A DNA stretch of 35,968 nt from contig NZ_MSCC01000001.1 of the NCBI RefSeq assembly GCF_002954455.1, positions 1,046,995-1,082,962 of the forward strand, given 5' to 3'. The notes under the pieces were generated by a model. The model was given only the letters and a program-made list of their open reading frames with translations. It made no database searches and was not told the DNA's origin. Origin of the DNA: Photobacterium aquimaris (GTDB lineage: Bacteria; Pseudomonadota; Gammaproteobacteria; Enterobacterales; Vibrionaceae). Positions 8,277 to 17,033 of this stretch are shown here, one piece after another. A program made the translations under genes and the position numbers. Each line of letters opens with the position of its first letter. The stretch's first letter is position 1.

Positions 8277-8612
8277 TTAGAAAATTTTTCTTTTTAATCT
8301 ACTCATTGATAGTAAGCGTGTTGATATTTCTTCAACCGATAATGATGAAGTGTTTAAATAGGGAATAGCTTCGCGGCGAAACATAGCTTCGACTTGCTGT
8401 AATTCATTCAGGCATTGTTCTGAACTGGCATAATCACTATCAGCAAAACGCTCATTTCTGATCGCCACTAATCGTTCAATATCTATTGTAAGACCAAAGG
8501 TTTTAAACCGATAAGGTTCAATGGCTTTAGGCAGCTTTAAGGCTGACATATCATCGGCAATAAAAGGGTAATTGACAGCCCGTAATCCAAATTGCATTGC
8601 AAGGTATAAGCT
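8277..8612 (-). pseudogene. ppsR: ppsR, C-terminal fragment (PEP synthase regulatory kinase/phosphatase)
   Basis: The 111 remaining codons match the C-terminal part of the PpsR/DUF299 family: SLYLAMQFG, then [28 protein letters not shown] and the final VEEIST block. Family members are about 275 aa, so roughly 165 residues are missing, including the P-loop (normally G-V-S-R-x-x-K-T-P just before SLYLA). Homology stops abruptly at 8612, where the minus-strand codons become ATC and AAT. PpsR reversibly phosphorylates and inactivates PEP synthase. On the opposite strand the ppsA remnant begins within the same three bases, so the two genes are fused head to head by a deletion. Confidence 0.85.
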
Positions 8613-10662
8613 GATATTCGTGCTTGTTATCGAGAGCTTGGTGAAGGTGATGAGATGTTGTCTGTTGCTGTGCGTTCATCAGCAACAGCCGAAGATCTTC
8701 CTGATGCTTCATTTGCAGGACAACAAGAAACATTCCTTAATGTTCGTGGTATTGATGCAGTTATTGAAGCGACTAAACATGTGTTTGCTTCATTGTTTAA
8801 TGATCGCGCAATCTCATACCGAGTTCATCAAGGATTTGACCATGAAGGTGTAGCATTATCTGCCGGCATTCAGCGGATGGTTCGCTCTGATAAAGCATCA
8901 TCTGGGGTTATGTTTACTCTTGATACTGAATCTGGTTTTGATCAAGTCGTTTTCATTACATCGTCATGGGGATTGGGCGAAATGGTGGTGCAGGGGGCTG
9001 TAAACCCTGATGAGTTTTATGTTCATAAACCAACTTTAAACGCGGGTCATCCATCAGTTGTTCGCCGTACTATTGGCTCAAAGTTAATAAAAATGGTGTA
9101 TGCCGACGGTAAAGATCTTGGTACTCAAGTTGAAATTACCGATACCACTGCTGCAGAACAAAGTCAGTTCTCATTAGCTGATACTGAGATCATGGAGCTG
9201 GCTAAGCAGGCACTGATTATTGAACAGCACTATGGTCGTCCGATGGATATTGAATGGGCTAAAGATGGTAATACTGGCGAGTTATTGATTGTTCAAGCGC
9301 GTCCTGAAACTGTACGCTCACGTGATGGAACGTTTTCATCTTAACGATCAAGGTAAAATCTTGGTTGAAGGGCGTGCTATTGGACAACGTATTGGCAGTG
9401 GTCCGGTGCGGATTGTGTCTGATTTATCGCAGATGGATCAAGTTCAGCAAGGTGATGTGCTGGTGGCTGATATGACCGATCCTGATTGGGAGCCGGTGAT
9501 GAAAAAAGCCGCAGCAATCGTGACTAATCGTGGTGGGCGTACTTGTCATGCTGCAATTATTGCTCGTGAATTAGGTATTCCTGCAGTGGTCGGTTGTGGT
9601 GATGTAATGTCATTACTTCAAGATGGACAAAACGTAACTGTATCTTGTGCTCAAGGTGAAACGGGTTATGTGTATGATGGCATTCTTGAATTTGAAGTAC
9701 GTCGCTCTGAAGTTGAGCAATTGCCAACATTACCGCTAAAAGTGATGATGAATGTCGGTAATCCTGATCGTGCGTTTGATTTTGCTTGTATTCCTAACGA
9801 AGGCGTTGGTCTGGCACGATTAGAATTTATCATTAATAAGATGATAGGTATTCACCCGAAAGCATTGTTAAATTACGACCAGCAATGTGCTGAAATAAAA
9901 GCTGAAATTGATCAACGAATTATAGGTTATGCAAATCCGGTTGAATTTTATATTGAAAAATTAACTGAAAATATTTCAACGTTAGCGGCCGCGTTTTGGC
10001 CTCAACGAGTGATAGTACGGATGTCGGATTTTAAATCAAACGAATACCGTAACTTTGTTGGTGGTATTAACTATGAACCAACAGAAGAAAACCCGATGTT
10101 AGGTTTCCGTGGAGCATCACGTTATATAGCACCGCATTTTCAAGATTGTTTTGCTCTTGAATGTGAAGCGATAAAACGGGTTCGTAACAAGATGGGACTT
10201 AAAAACGTAGAAATTATGATCCCGTTTGTGCGTACAGTTAGTGAAGCTGCATCTGTGATTGATTTATTAGCTAAATTTGAACTGCGTCGCGGTGATAATG
10301 GCTTCAAAGTTATGATGATGTGTGAGTTACCTTCAAATGCTATTTTAGCTGAAGAATTCCTTAAATATTTTGATGGTTTTTCAATTGGTTCTAACGATAT
10401 GACCCAGCTAACATTGGGCTTAGATCGTGATACTGGTGATATTGCACATCTATTTGACGAACGTAATGAAGCCGTCAAAGCAATGTTATCGTTAGCGATT
10501 AAAGCCGCTAACAAAGCTGGTAAATACGTTGGTATTTGTGGTCAAGGACCTTCTGATCATGAAGATTTTGCGCGTTGGCTAATGGATCAAGGTATTGATT
10601 CAGTATCATTAAATCCTGATACCGTATTAGAAACATGGACATTTTTAGGTAAGCCCCATTAA
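8610..10662 (+). pseudogene. ppsA: ppsA, 5'-truncated and frameshifted phosphoenolpyruvate synthase
   Basis: PEP synthase converts pyruvate and ATP to PEP, AMP and phosphate in gluconeogenesis. The first visible residues ([10 protein letters not shown]) correspond to about residue 106 of the roughly 790-residue enzyme; a TAA lies immediately upstream at 8607-8609, so the start and first part of the ATP-grasp domain are gone. The rest is well conserved: [20 protein letters not shown], the phosphohistidine loop [13 protein letters not shown], and the PEP-binding barrel with [11 protein letters not shown] and [11 protein letters not shown] second lesion lies at about 9320-9324: the frame ending SRDGTFSS (stop to 9344) must switch to one reading [10 protein letters not shown] few bases have been lost after VRS, possibly by slippage between CGTG repeats. 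A terminator follows. Confidence 0.9.
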
Positions 10663-10696
10663 ATGATTGCCTAACATAATCAGCTAAAGAAATATT

Positions 10697-10723
10697 AAGC
10701 CTGACTTTATGTCGGGCTTTTTG
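10697..10723 (+). terminator. rho-independent terminator after ppsA
   Basis: AAGCCTGAC (10697-10705) pairs with GTCGGGCTT (10711-10719, one G-T pair) and is followed by a short T run. Confidence 0.75.
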
Positions 10724-10800
10724 GAGGTTCTTTGCTACGCTTAATAAATACTGTTATGGAATTAATGGTATTACGTTTTCGTATTAGCAAGGAAGCCAAC

Positions 10801-11679
10801 ATGAATAAATATAGAATAACCATATTCAGTATTATATTTTTATTTTTTAGTGGGTTAAGTTCGGTGTGTGCGAATGAACGTCAGCATGAGTGGGTGATAG
10901 GAGGGAGCGAGTTACAGCAAAAAATCAATGAAAATCAGCCGATCATAATTTTTGATGCTCGCAGTCAAGAACAATACAAGCAAGGGCATATCAACACGGC
11001 AATTAGTTTTCCAACCGCATTAACCTATGTTGCAATTAACAATGCTTATTATGTGAAAAGTATAAAAAAAATAGCACCACTATTGCAACAAAAAGGGGTG
11101 ACAACGTCACAACAAATCATTATTTATGATCAAGGTGATCTTAAAAATGCAGCACGTTTATTTTGGGTATTAGAACTATATGGTATTAAAAATATTGCTA
11201 TTCTTAACGGCGGCATTAATGCTTGGTCTGAGCAATATCTATTAACGAAGATAGCGACAATCCCGCAGCCATCTCAGTATTTCCCTATTTTAAATTCTTC
11301 CGTTTATGCCAGCACAACCGTTGCTAAAGTGGCAGCCTATAGCGACTTATATCAATTGTACGACAGCCGTACTTTAGCTGAATTTATAGGAGAGCGTTCA
11401 GCGACAGATAAATTCGGTCATATTCCAACGGCAAAGAGTATTCAAAATAGCGTATTTTTTAATACGACAGCAACAGGAGTGAGCTTATTAAAGTCTCCTA
11501 AGCAGTTGAATCCTATCTTTGCATCGTTAGATAAAAGTCGTAAAAGTGTCACTTATTGTAATAAAGGAAAAGCCTCGACGCTGACGTATTTTTTAATGAA
11601 GCAAGCTGGATTTAAAGTGTCTCACTACGATGGCTCATGGTTAGAGTGGTCGGAGAAAGGATTACCCGTAGAGAAGTAG
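10801..11679 (+). CDS. exported rhodanese-type sulfurtransferase
   Basis: This 292-aa protein has a signal peptide or N-terminal anchor (residues 6-24, ending SVCANE) and two rhodanese domains (about 35-150 and 170-290). The first is an inactive copy with IIFDARSQEQY and GGINAW. The second has YDSRTLAEF and the active-site loop TYCNKGKAST with catalytic C253. This is the architecture of thiosulfate/3-mercaptopyruvate sulfurtransferases (SseA type), but the CNKGKA loop differs from the usual CRxGxR/T and CGSGVT, so the sulfur donor cannot be told. ATG 10801 is chosen because AAGGAAG lies just before it; the frame runs back to 10732. Seventeen bases separate it from the histidine kinase gene, so they form an operon. 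Confidence 0.8.
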   Translation: MNKYRITIFSIIFLFFSGLSSVCANERQHEWVIGGSELQQKINENQPIIIFDARSQEQYKQGHINTAISFPTALTYVAINNAYYVKSIKKIAPLLQQKGVTTSQQIIIYDQGDLKNAARLFWVLELYGIKNIAILNGGINAWSEQYLLTKIATIPQPSQYFPILNSSVYASTTVAKVAAYSDLYQLYDSRTLAEFIGERSATDKFGHIPTAKSIQNSVFFNTTATGVSLLKSPKQLNPIFASLDKSRKSVTYCNKGKASTLTYFLMKQAGFKVSHYDGSWLEWSEKGLPVEK

Positions 11680-11696
11680 ATCGAAAGGGGTATTTT

Positions 11697-13661
11697 ATGA
11701 AAAAGCCGCCTGAGTATTACACTATTGAGCAGCCATTAAACATTCAAAAAGGTTTGTTTAATAAAATCGCATTAATGATGGGCGGAGTCTTAATTTGTGT
11801 CATGTTAACAGCATTAACCCTCAGCTATTACAGTAATACTCAACGATTAGTTAAAAATGTTAACGTAATGATGAATGCATTAGCCCCTGTTTTTATTGAT
11901 ACAATAGTATTTCAAGATACCGAGTCATCACTAGAATTTAATCGTTTAATTAGTCAATATAAAGAAATACGCTCTCTATCAGTTTATGACTTTGATAATA
12001 AACTGCTTCATTATTATCACTCCGATAATGTTCAAGATGCAACATTACGACCATTTTTGTATATTCCTGGCCTATCTTGGTATAAGCGGGACTATTTACT
12101 TAGTTATCCGGCTTATTTTAATGGCGATCCTATTTTCAAATATGTTATTTATTATAGTTCTAGCCACATTTTAAAAACCATCATAATGCAAGTACTGATT
12201 TATATTTTACCTTTTTTGTTTTTTATTGTGTTTATTCTTTTTTATATGTATCGCAAAGTAACGCAGCCGCTTAATTATCTTATTCGTGAATTAATTAGTA
12301 TGGGATCTGGAAGATTGGATATTTCAGGGCTGAAGAAAGATAATAGTGAAGTATCATTATTAGCAACTGAACTCACTAAAGTCGATAAATATATTTATAG
12401 TAACGAAACCAAGCTGCAAGGGCTAAATAATCAGTTACAGTTACAAACGAAAAAATTAAACGAAGCATTACGCATAAAAGGTAATTTTATGGCCAATATG
12501 AGCCATGAAATACGTACTCCTATGAATGGAGTGTTAGGTTTTGTTCAATGCTTAGAAGATAGAGAATTAGATGAACAATCAAAACAGCAGATTAAATACA
12601 TAAAGCAATCCGCTAATGCATTGCTGATTATTATCGATGAAATATTAGATTATTCAAAATTAGAAGCGGGTAATGTGGAATTACGTTTTAATCATTTTCA
12701 TCTAAAAACTTTTATTCAAGGTTGTATTGTTCCTTTTGAACATAAATCACGAGAAAAAAGCATTCAGTTAAAGACGCATATTGATGCCAATATAGCCCCT
12801 TACTTTGATGCCGATGAGGGACGAATACGACAAATATTAACCAATTTATTAGGTAATGCCGTTAAGTTTACCTCAGAAGGCTGTATTGAATTACGAATTG
12901 AATTATTAGGTGATATTGAAAGTACAACCACTACAGCGCATGAACAATTAGGGTTACATCAACAGTTACGTTTTAGTGTTAAAGACTCAGGTATTGGTAT
13001 TGCGCCTGAAAGTATTGAGACTATTTTTGATTCTTATACACAAGCGGATGGTTCGATTTCTCGTCAATTTGGTGGAACTGGGCTGGGTTTGTCTATCTCG
13101 AATAGTTTGTGTCAGCTAATGTTAACAACTTTGAATGTTGATAGTGAGCTTGGCAAAGGCACTACGTTTTGGTTTAACGTTAACCTAAAATGTTGTGATC
13201 ATCCACATGTCGAGACTTGTAGTGAAAGTAATCATCATGATTTAAGCGATTATTCAAATAAACGAATCTTAGTTGTTGAAGATAGTAAGGTAAATCAACA
13301 ATTAATAAAGGCGTTTTTAGATTCATTTGGGTTACTGAATATTAATATGGTAAGTGATGGTGCATTGGCGATTGAGTATATTCATCATCATAGTGTGGAT
13401 GTGGTATTGATGGATTGCCAAATGCCAAATATGGGCGGAATTGAGGCAACACAGCGGATCCGTCGAATGGATATTGTACAGCCTTATATTATTGCGTTAA
13501 CTGCCAATGTACTTGAACAAGAAAAGCAACATTGCCTTGCTGCTGGCATGGATGATTACATATCAAAACCCATAGATAAGATTACGCTATCACGAACATT
13601 AGAACAGGCTTTTTTACAGCTTGAGTCATTACCCTTATTACAAAAAACCAGCAATAAGTGA
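11697..13661 (+). CDS. hybrid sensor histidine kinase
   Basis: This is a 654-aa membrane sensor. TM1 spans residues 24-45, a periplasmic domain follows to about 158, TM2 is 159-185, then a linker and coiled coil. The HisKA domain has NMSHEIRTPMNG with phospho-acceptor H270. The ATPase domain has NLLGNAVKFT, DSGIGIAPES and GGTGLGLSIS. The C-terminal receiver (about 525-645) has VVEDSKVNQQ, phospho-acceptor D573 in LMDCQMPNMGG, and the lysine in ISKPID. There is no Hpt domain, so a separate phosphotransfer protein is needed. AAAGGGG precedes ATG 11697. Co-transcription with an exported rhodanese suggests sensing of a sulfur compound or redox state; that is an inference. No response regulator with an output domain is encoded nearby. 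Confidence 0.85.
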   Translation: MKKPPEYYTIEQPLNIQKGLFNKIALMMGGVLICVMLTALTLSYYSNTQRLVKNVNVMMNALAPVFIDTIVFQDTESSLEFNRLISQYKEIRSLSVYDFDNKLLHYYHSDNVQDATLRPFLYIPGLSWYKRDYLLSYPAYFNGDPIFKYVIYYSSSHILKTIIMQVLIYILPFLFFIVFILFYMYRKVTQPLNYLIRELISMGSGRLDISGLKKDNSEVSLLATELTKVDKYIYSNETKLQGLNNQLQLQTKKLNEALRIKGNFMANMSHEIRTPMNGVLGFVQCLEDRELDEQSKQQIKYIKQSANALLIIIDEILDYSKLEAGNVELRFNHFHLKTFIQGCIVPFEHKSREKSIQLKTHIDANIAPYFDADEGRIRQILTNLLGNAVKFTSEGCIELRIELLGDIESTTTTAHEQLGLHQQLRFSVKDSGIGIAPESIETIFDSYTQADGSISRQFGGTGLGLSISNSLCQLMLTTLNVDSELGKGTTFWFNVNLKCCDHPHVETCSESNHHDLSDYSNKRILVVEDSKVNQQLIKAFLDSFGLLNINMVSDGALAIEYIHHHSVDVVLMDCQMPNMGGIEATQRIRRMDIVQPYIIALTANVLEQEKQHCLAAGMDDYISKPIDKITLSRTLEQAFLQLESLPLLQKTSNK

Positions 13662-13676
13662 TCCACTTACTGCTGG
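13648..13676 (-). terminator. terminator hairpin for the chitinase gene, overlapping the kinase stop
   Basis: CCAGCAATAAGTG (13648-13660) and CACTTACTGCTGG (13664-13676) pair at 12 of 13 positions with a 3-base loop. On the minus strand the stem is followed by TTTTTTG, so it should terminate chitinase transcription. It contains the stop codon of the histidine kinase gene (13659-13661) and may also end that transcript. Confidence 0.75.
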
Positions 13677-13721
13677 CTTATTTGATAACTAATAGTAACT
13701 GATTATATGTTTGTTAAGGAA

Positions 13722-15923
13722 TTATAGTTTGTCCCAAGCATCAGCCCAATGTTGAGAGGTTGCAGGTGCATAAGAAGCACTCGCACACCAACCAGTGTAA
13801 GGCCAAGGCTTACATTGGTAGATATTGCCATCAGCTGCTAAAACTTGGTCACCTGCAAGATAGGCTTTACCTGATTCATACGCTGGAACATCTGTTACTG
13901 GTGGTTCAACGGTGTCTTTTTCTTTTAAAGTGAAATGTAAACGTTGCTCTATGTTGTCTGTATTTGATTGTGCGATCATACGTAATGAATGTGTACCGGC
14001 AGTTACATTCTCAAGCACCATATGAATAGTTTTGCTACTATCGATATTTGCAGTATATTGACCACCAGAAATAGGGTAGCCCATTGCATCAATAACATCT
14101 ATCTGCACTGAGCTTGCTTTATTAGCGCTGTAATTTAATGTTAATTTTGCTGTGCCGTTAGTTATAGTGTAATTGTTATTAACACCCGTTAAGGTTGCGG
14201 TAAAATCAACATCTGGCTGCTCAGTACCGCCGTTGCAGTCAGTATCACCAACTTCACGCCATACACCCCATTCACCGGTTGTTCCCGGCTCATCACCTTG
14301 TGTCCACCAACCTGCTTGCCAGTCTTTATCGTTGTGACTGACTACATCACCTTCAACATAAGTAGCATCTGTTTGCCATGCTGGCGTACATACGGTAGAA
14401 CCATCGTTAACAACTACAACACGCTTAACAGTAACAGTTTGGTTTGCACTGTCAGTAATGCTGTAAACAAGTTCATATTGACCAGCAACAGCGGTATTTA
14501 CTGTACCAGAGAGTGTAATATTAGCTGTTAAATCACCGTCTTCAGCATCTGTTGCAGAAACATCCGCTAATGGATCAAAACTTTCACCGACTTTAATAAC
14601 TGTATTTTCAACACCAGTAAAAGTTGGTAGGGCACTAAATACAGTCACTTTACGCGGTGATACGGTTTCATTGTGATCAGAATCTGTTACCGAATAAGTC
14701 ACAACATAGTCGCCAACACGCTGAGTATCAACGCTGCCTGTAACTGAAATTGAATGCGTTAGATTACCATCTTCTTTATCGGTAGCTGTAACGCCTGCCA
14801 TTGAGTCAAAGTGAGTTTTGTGCTGCACTCGAGCATCAGTAATACCAGCGAACGTTGGTTTGCCAGGTTGTACTACTGGTGGTGTTTGGCTATGTACAAA
14901 CGGGCCATAAGTATTAATAAAGCTACTGTTATAAGCTTGGCCTGCTGAGTTAGTACCGATATCCCAGTTAATTGACCATGTCATTACACCACGTAGTGGC
15001 TGTGATTGTTTTTCAAGACGTGCAAAAGCATTAAAGAGATCTTGAGGGTCTTTAATAAAACCTGTTGCTGCAGCATCGATATTAGTTGGAATACCAAACA
15101 CTAATTTATCGTGTGGAATCGTCGTAAAGCCACGTGTACCGTTAATTAATGAATCTGCAATGTAATAAATGAACTCTTCTTTTAGTTCATCGTTATTTTG
15201 TGCAATCCAGCCTGGGCCTTCAACATATACACCGTCGCCACCTTGGTTATAAAACTGTGGATTGATCCAGTCGTAGTAACCGTCTAGACCTGTGATATAA
15301 GGAATATATTTACCTGCTGCTGTTAAATATGGGAACTCAGGTGCCATGGTAATGAGGAAGTTTTTACCTTGTTCACGGTAGTGATCTTTTACAATGCGTA
15401 GTGCCGCAGGAATAACAGTTTGGTTATCTTTAGCATCAATAGCAGCTTGTTCAAGGTCGATATCTAAACCGTCAAAACCATAAAGATCAGTTAGACGAAT
15501 AACTTCAGCAGCAAAAGCTTCTTCATCACCTTGTTGCAATTCAACGTGTGCGTCTGCACCACCAAGCGCCAGTATTACTGCACGGCCTTGATCGTTCAGC
15601 AGTTTAATTTGGTCAATAAATTGTGATTCTGTTAATCCTGTTTCAGGGTCTAGATGGAATGTAGGAATACGGCCTTCGGCAACGTCATATACCTTCATAA
15701 AAGAAACAGCGACAACATTATACATCGGGTTAGTTGCTTTTAAGCTCATTGCTGGCGCATTACCAGCTTTATAACCACGACCATCTGCCCAGTTATGCCA
15801 ATAACCGACTACAACGCCGCCTTCAGGATTAACCATTTTTTCACCGGCATTAACGGTAAAACTTATTGAGGTTAACGCTAGAGCAATAGCGTTTAATGTT
15901 AGAAAAGTTATTTTTTTATTCAT
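13722..15923 (-). CDS. secreted modular GH18 chitinase
   Basis: A 733-aa enzyme with a signal peptide cleaved near VNA-G (residue 26). The GH18 barrel (about 35-375) has VVVGYWHNW, LALGG and the catalytic DGLDIDLE with acid E158. After a PPVVQPGKP linker come two similar Ig-like repeats (about 390-545, each with DxEDGDLT-like and Y-x-V-x-Y-S-x-T-D motifs, DUF5011 type), then a CBM5/12 chitin-binding domain (WQTDATYVEGDVVSHNDKDW...WWTQGDEPG), a beta-sandwich module (about 615-690), and a second C-terminal chitin-binding module (GKAYLAGDQVLAADG...W). It would hydrolyse chitin outside the cell. MNKK at 15923 is chosen as start: AGGGG lies before it and a proper signal peptide results; the frame extends to 16034. 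Vibrionaceae typically use such enzymes on marine chitin. Confidence 0.9.
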   Translation of the reverse strand: MNKKITFLTLNAIALALTSISFTVNAGEKMVNPEGGVVVGYWHNWADGRGYKAGNAPAMSLKATNPMYNVVAVSFMKVYDVAEGRIPTFHLDPETGLTESQFIDQIKLLNDQGRAVILALGGADAHVELQQGDEEAFAAEVIRLTDLYGFDGLDIDLEQAAIDAKDNQTVIPAALRIVKDHYREQGKNFLITMAPEFPYLTAAGKYIPYITGLDGYYDWINPQFYNQGGDGVYVEGPGWIAQNNDELKEEFIYYIADSLINGTRGFTTIPHDKLVFGIPTNIDAAATGFIKDPQDLFNAFARLEKQSQPLRGVMTWSINWDIGTNSAGQAYNSSFINTYGPFVHSQTPPVVQPGKPTFAGITDARVQHKTHFDSMAGVTATDKEDGNLTHSISVTGSVDTQRVGDYVVTYSVTDSDHNETVSPRKVTVFSALPTFTGVENTVIKVGESFDPLADVSATDAEDGDLTANITLSGTVNTAVAGQYELVYSITDSANQTVTVKRVVVVNDGSTVCTPAWQTDATYVEGDVVSHNDKDWQAGWWTQGDEPGTTGEWGVWREVGDTDCNGGTEQPDVDFTATLTGVNNNYTITNGTAKLTLNYSANKASSVQIDVIDAMGYPISGGQYTANIDSSKTIHMVLENVTAGTHSLRMIAQSNTDNIEQRLHFTLKEKDTVEPPVTDVPAYESGKAYLAGDQVLAADGNIYQCKPWPYTGWCASASYAPATSQHWADAWDKL

Positions 15924-16313
15924 TTTTTTTCCCCTACAAATAGGATAATAGATGTAATTGTCAAGCAAATAAATGCTAGCACAATTGTGGCAAGTTGGAG
16001 GTGCGATATTTGTAACAAAAAACTTTAAAAACAAGTGGTTAAATCGTCAATTAATTGTCGGGTTAATGTTGTTTTTAGACTGAAATTTGTCGTTGTTCAA
16101 GCGTAATTGAACGGTGAGTTATTTTAGGTGAGATTTTGAGCAGAAATAATATATAAACTAAGCGCAGATATAAAAAACCACACACTGAAAGGGGAGATAA
16201 AGACGAGATTAGTTATGACTAAATTATGAATATATTTTAATAAATAGGTGTTTTTTATTATGGTTTTAGTATTGAATTAGATTTACTTATTAGATTAATT
16301 GTTATTATCAATT

Positions 16314-16353
16314 GTTGCTGAGGCTATTTTCTAGGTAAAATAGCCTCAGCAAC
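16314..16353. repeat. perfect 17-bp inverted repeat upstream of def
   Basis: GTTGCTGAGGCTATTTT (16314-16330) and AAAATAGCCTCAGCAAC (16337-16353) are exact reverse complements around a 6-base loop. No T tract follows on either strand, so it is not a standard terminator at its present site. It could be an orphan terminator, an mRNA leader structure or a small mobile palindrome. Confidence 0.7.
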
Positions 16354-16396
16354 AGAATATACGTAGGGATTATGATCCTGAGCGTTAATCTGATAA

Positions 16397-16412
16397 GTTA
16401 CTGCAAAGTAAC
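16397..16412 (+). other. small hairpin with GCAA tetraloop in the def leader
   Basis: GTTACT and AGTAAC form a 6-bp stem closed by GCAA, a GNRA-type tetraloop. It lies 28 bp before the def start codon. Its role is unknown and it could be chance. Confidence 0.35.
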
Positions 16413-16440
16413 CTAAATACTAGATTAAGTAAGAGAGAAA

Positions 16441-16953
16441 ATGGCAGTTTTAGAAATTTTAACCGAACCAAATCCAAAGCTACGCGTTCAAGCTGAAGAA
16501 GTAACAGACGTAAAAGCTGAACATATCCAAACGCTTATCGACGACATGCTACAAACCATGTACGAAACGGGTAATGGTATTGGTTTAGCTGCTACTCAGG
16601 TAGGCCGCAAAGAATCTATTATTGTTATCGACTTATCTGAAGAGCGTGATGAACCCCAGGTATTCGTTAACCCTAAGATTGTTCGTGGTGAAACCCCAGT
16701 GGTTGGTCAAGAAGGCTGTCTATCAGTACCTGATTACTATGCAGATGTAGAGCGTTTTGAAAAAATTGAATTAACTGCGCTTGATCGTGATGGTAATGAC
16801 ATTCACCTTGAGCGTGATGATTTTCTTGCTATCGCACTCCAGCATGAAATTGACCACCTAAAAGGTATCCTTTTCATTGATTATCTATCACCTCTTAAGC
16901 GCCAAATGGCAATGAAGAAAGTGAAGAAATTCTTGAAGACGCAAGCTAAGTAA
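16441..16953 (+). CDS. def: peptide deformylase
   Basis: This 170-aa enzyme removes the formyl group from the N-terminal methionine of new proteins. All three signature motifs are present: GIGLAATQ (about 46-53), EGCLSVP with metal ligand C93, and HEIDH with ligands H135 and H139 and catalytic E136. The C-terminus is basic (MKKVKKFLK). The usual fmt partner is not next to it, which fits the second def copy that many Vibrionaceae carry. AAGAGAG before ATG 16441 is a reasonable ribosome binding site. It is monocistronic with its own terminator. Confidence 0.95.
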   Translation: MAVLEILTEPNPKLRVQAEEVTDVKAEHIQTLIDDMLQTMYETGNGIGLAATQVGRKESIIVIDLSEERDEPQVFVNPKIVRGETPVVGQEGCLSVPDYYADVERFEKIELTALDRDGNDIHLERDDFLAIALQHEIDHLKGILFIDYLSPLKRQMAMKKVKKFLKTQAK

Positions 16954-16971
16954 TCGCGATATTTAAATTAG

Positions 16972-17013
16972 AAACCGATAAGACTGATTATAAGACGGTC
17001 TTATCGGTTTTTT
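16972..17013 (+). terminator. rho-independent terminator after def
   Basis: A perfect 13-bp stem (AAACCGATAAGAC at 16972-16984, GTCTTATCGGTTT at 16998-17010) is followed by further T. It may also serve the convergent MATE gene. Confidence 0.9.
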
Positions 17014-17033
17014 ATTGCAATGAATTCAGATGA

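Larger units (their letters stand above)
15924..16440. other. 517-bp divergent region between chitinase and def
   Basis: This AT-rich region must hold both promoters. The only distinct structures are the 17-bp inverted repeat at 16314-16353 and a GNRA-loop hairpin at 16397-16412, both on the def side. No clear CRP site (TGTGA-N6-TCACA) was found. Confidence 0.4.

Noticed and set aside
15937..15964. Consensus -35 TTGACA on the minus strand before the chitinase gene
   Set aside because: Any matching -10 would place the transcription start within a few bases of the ribosome binding site, and no good -10 is found at 16-18 bp.
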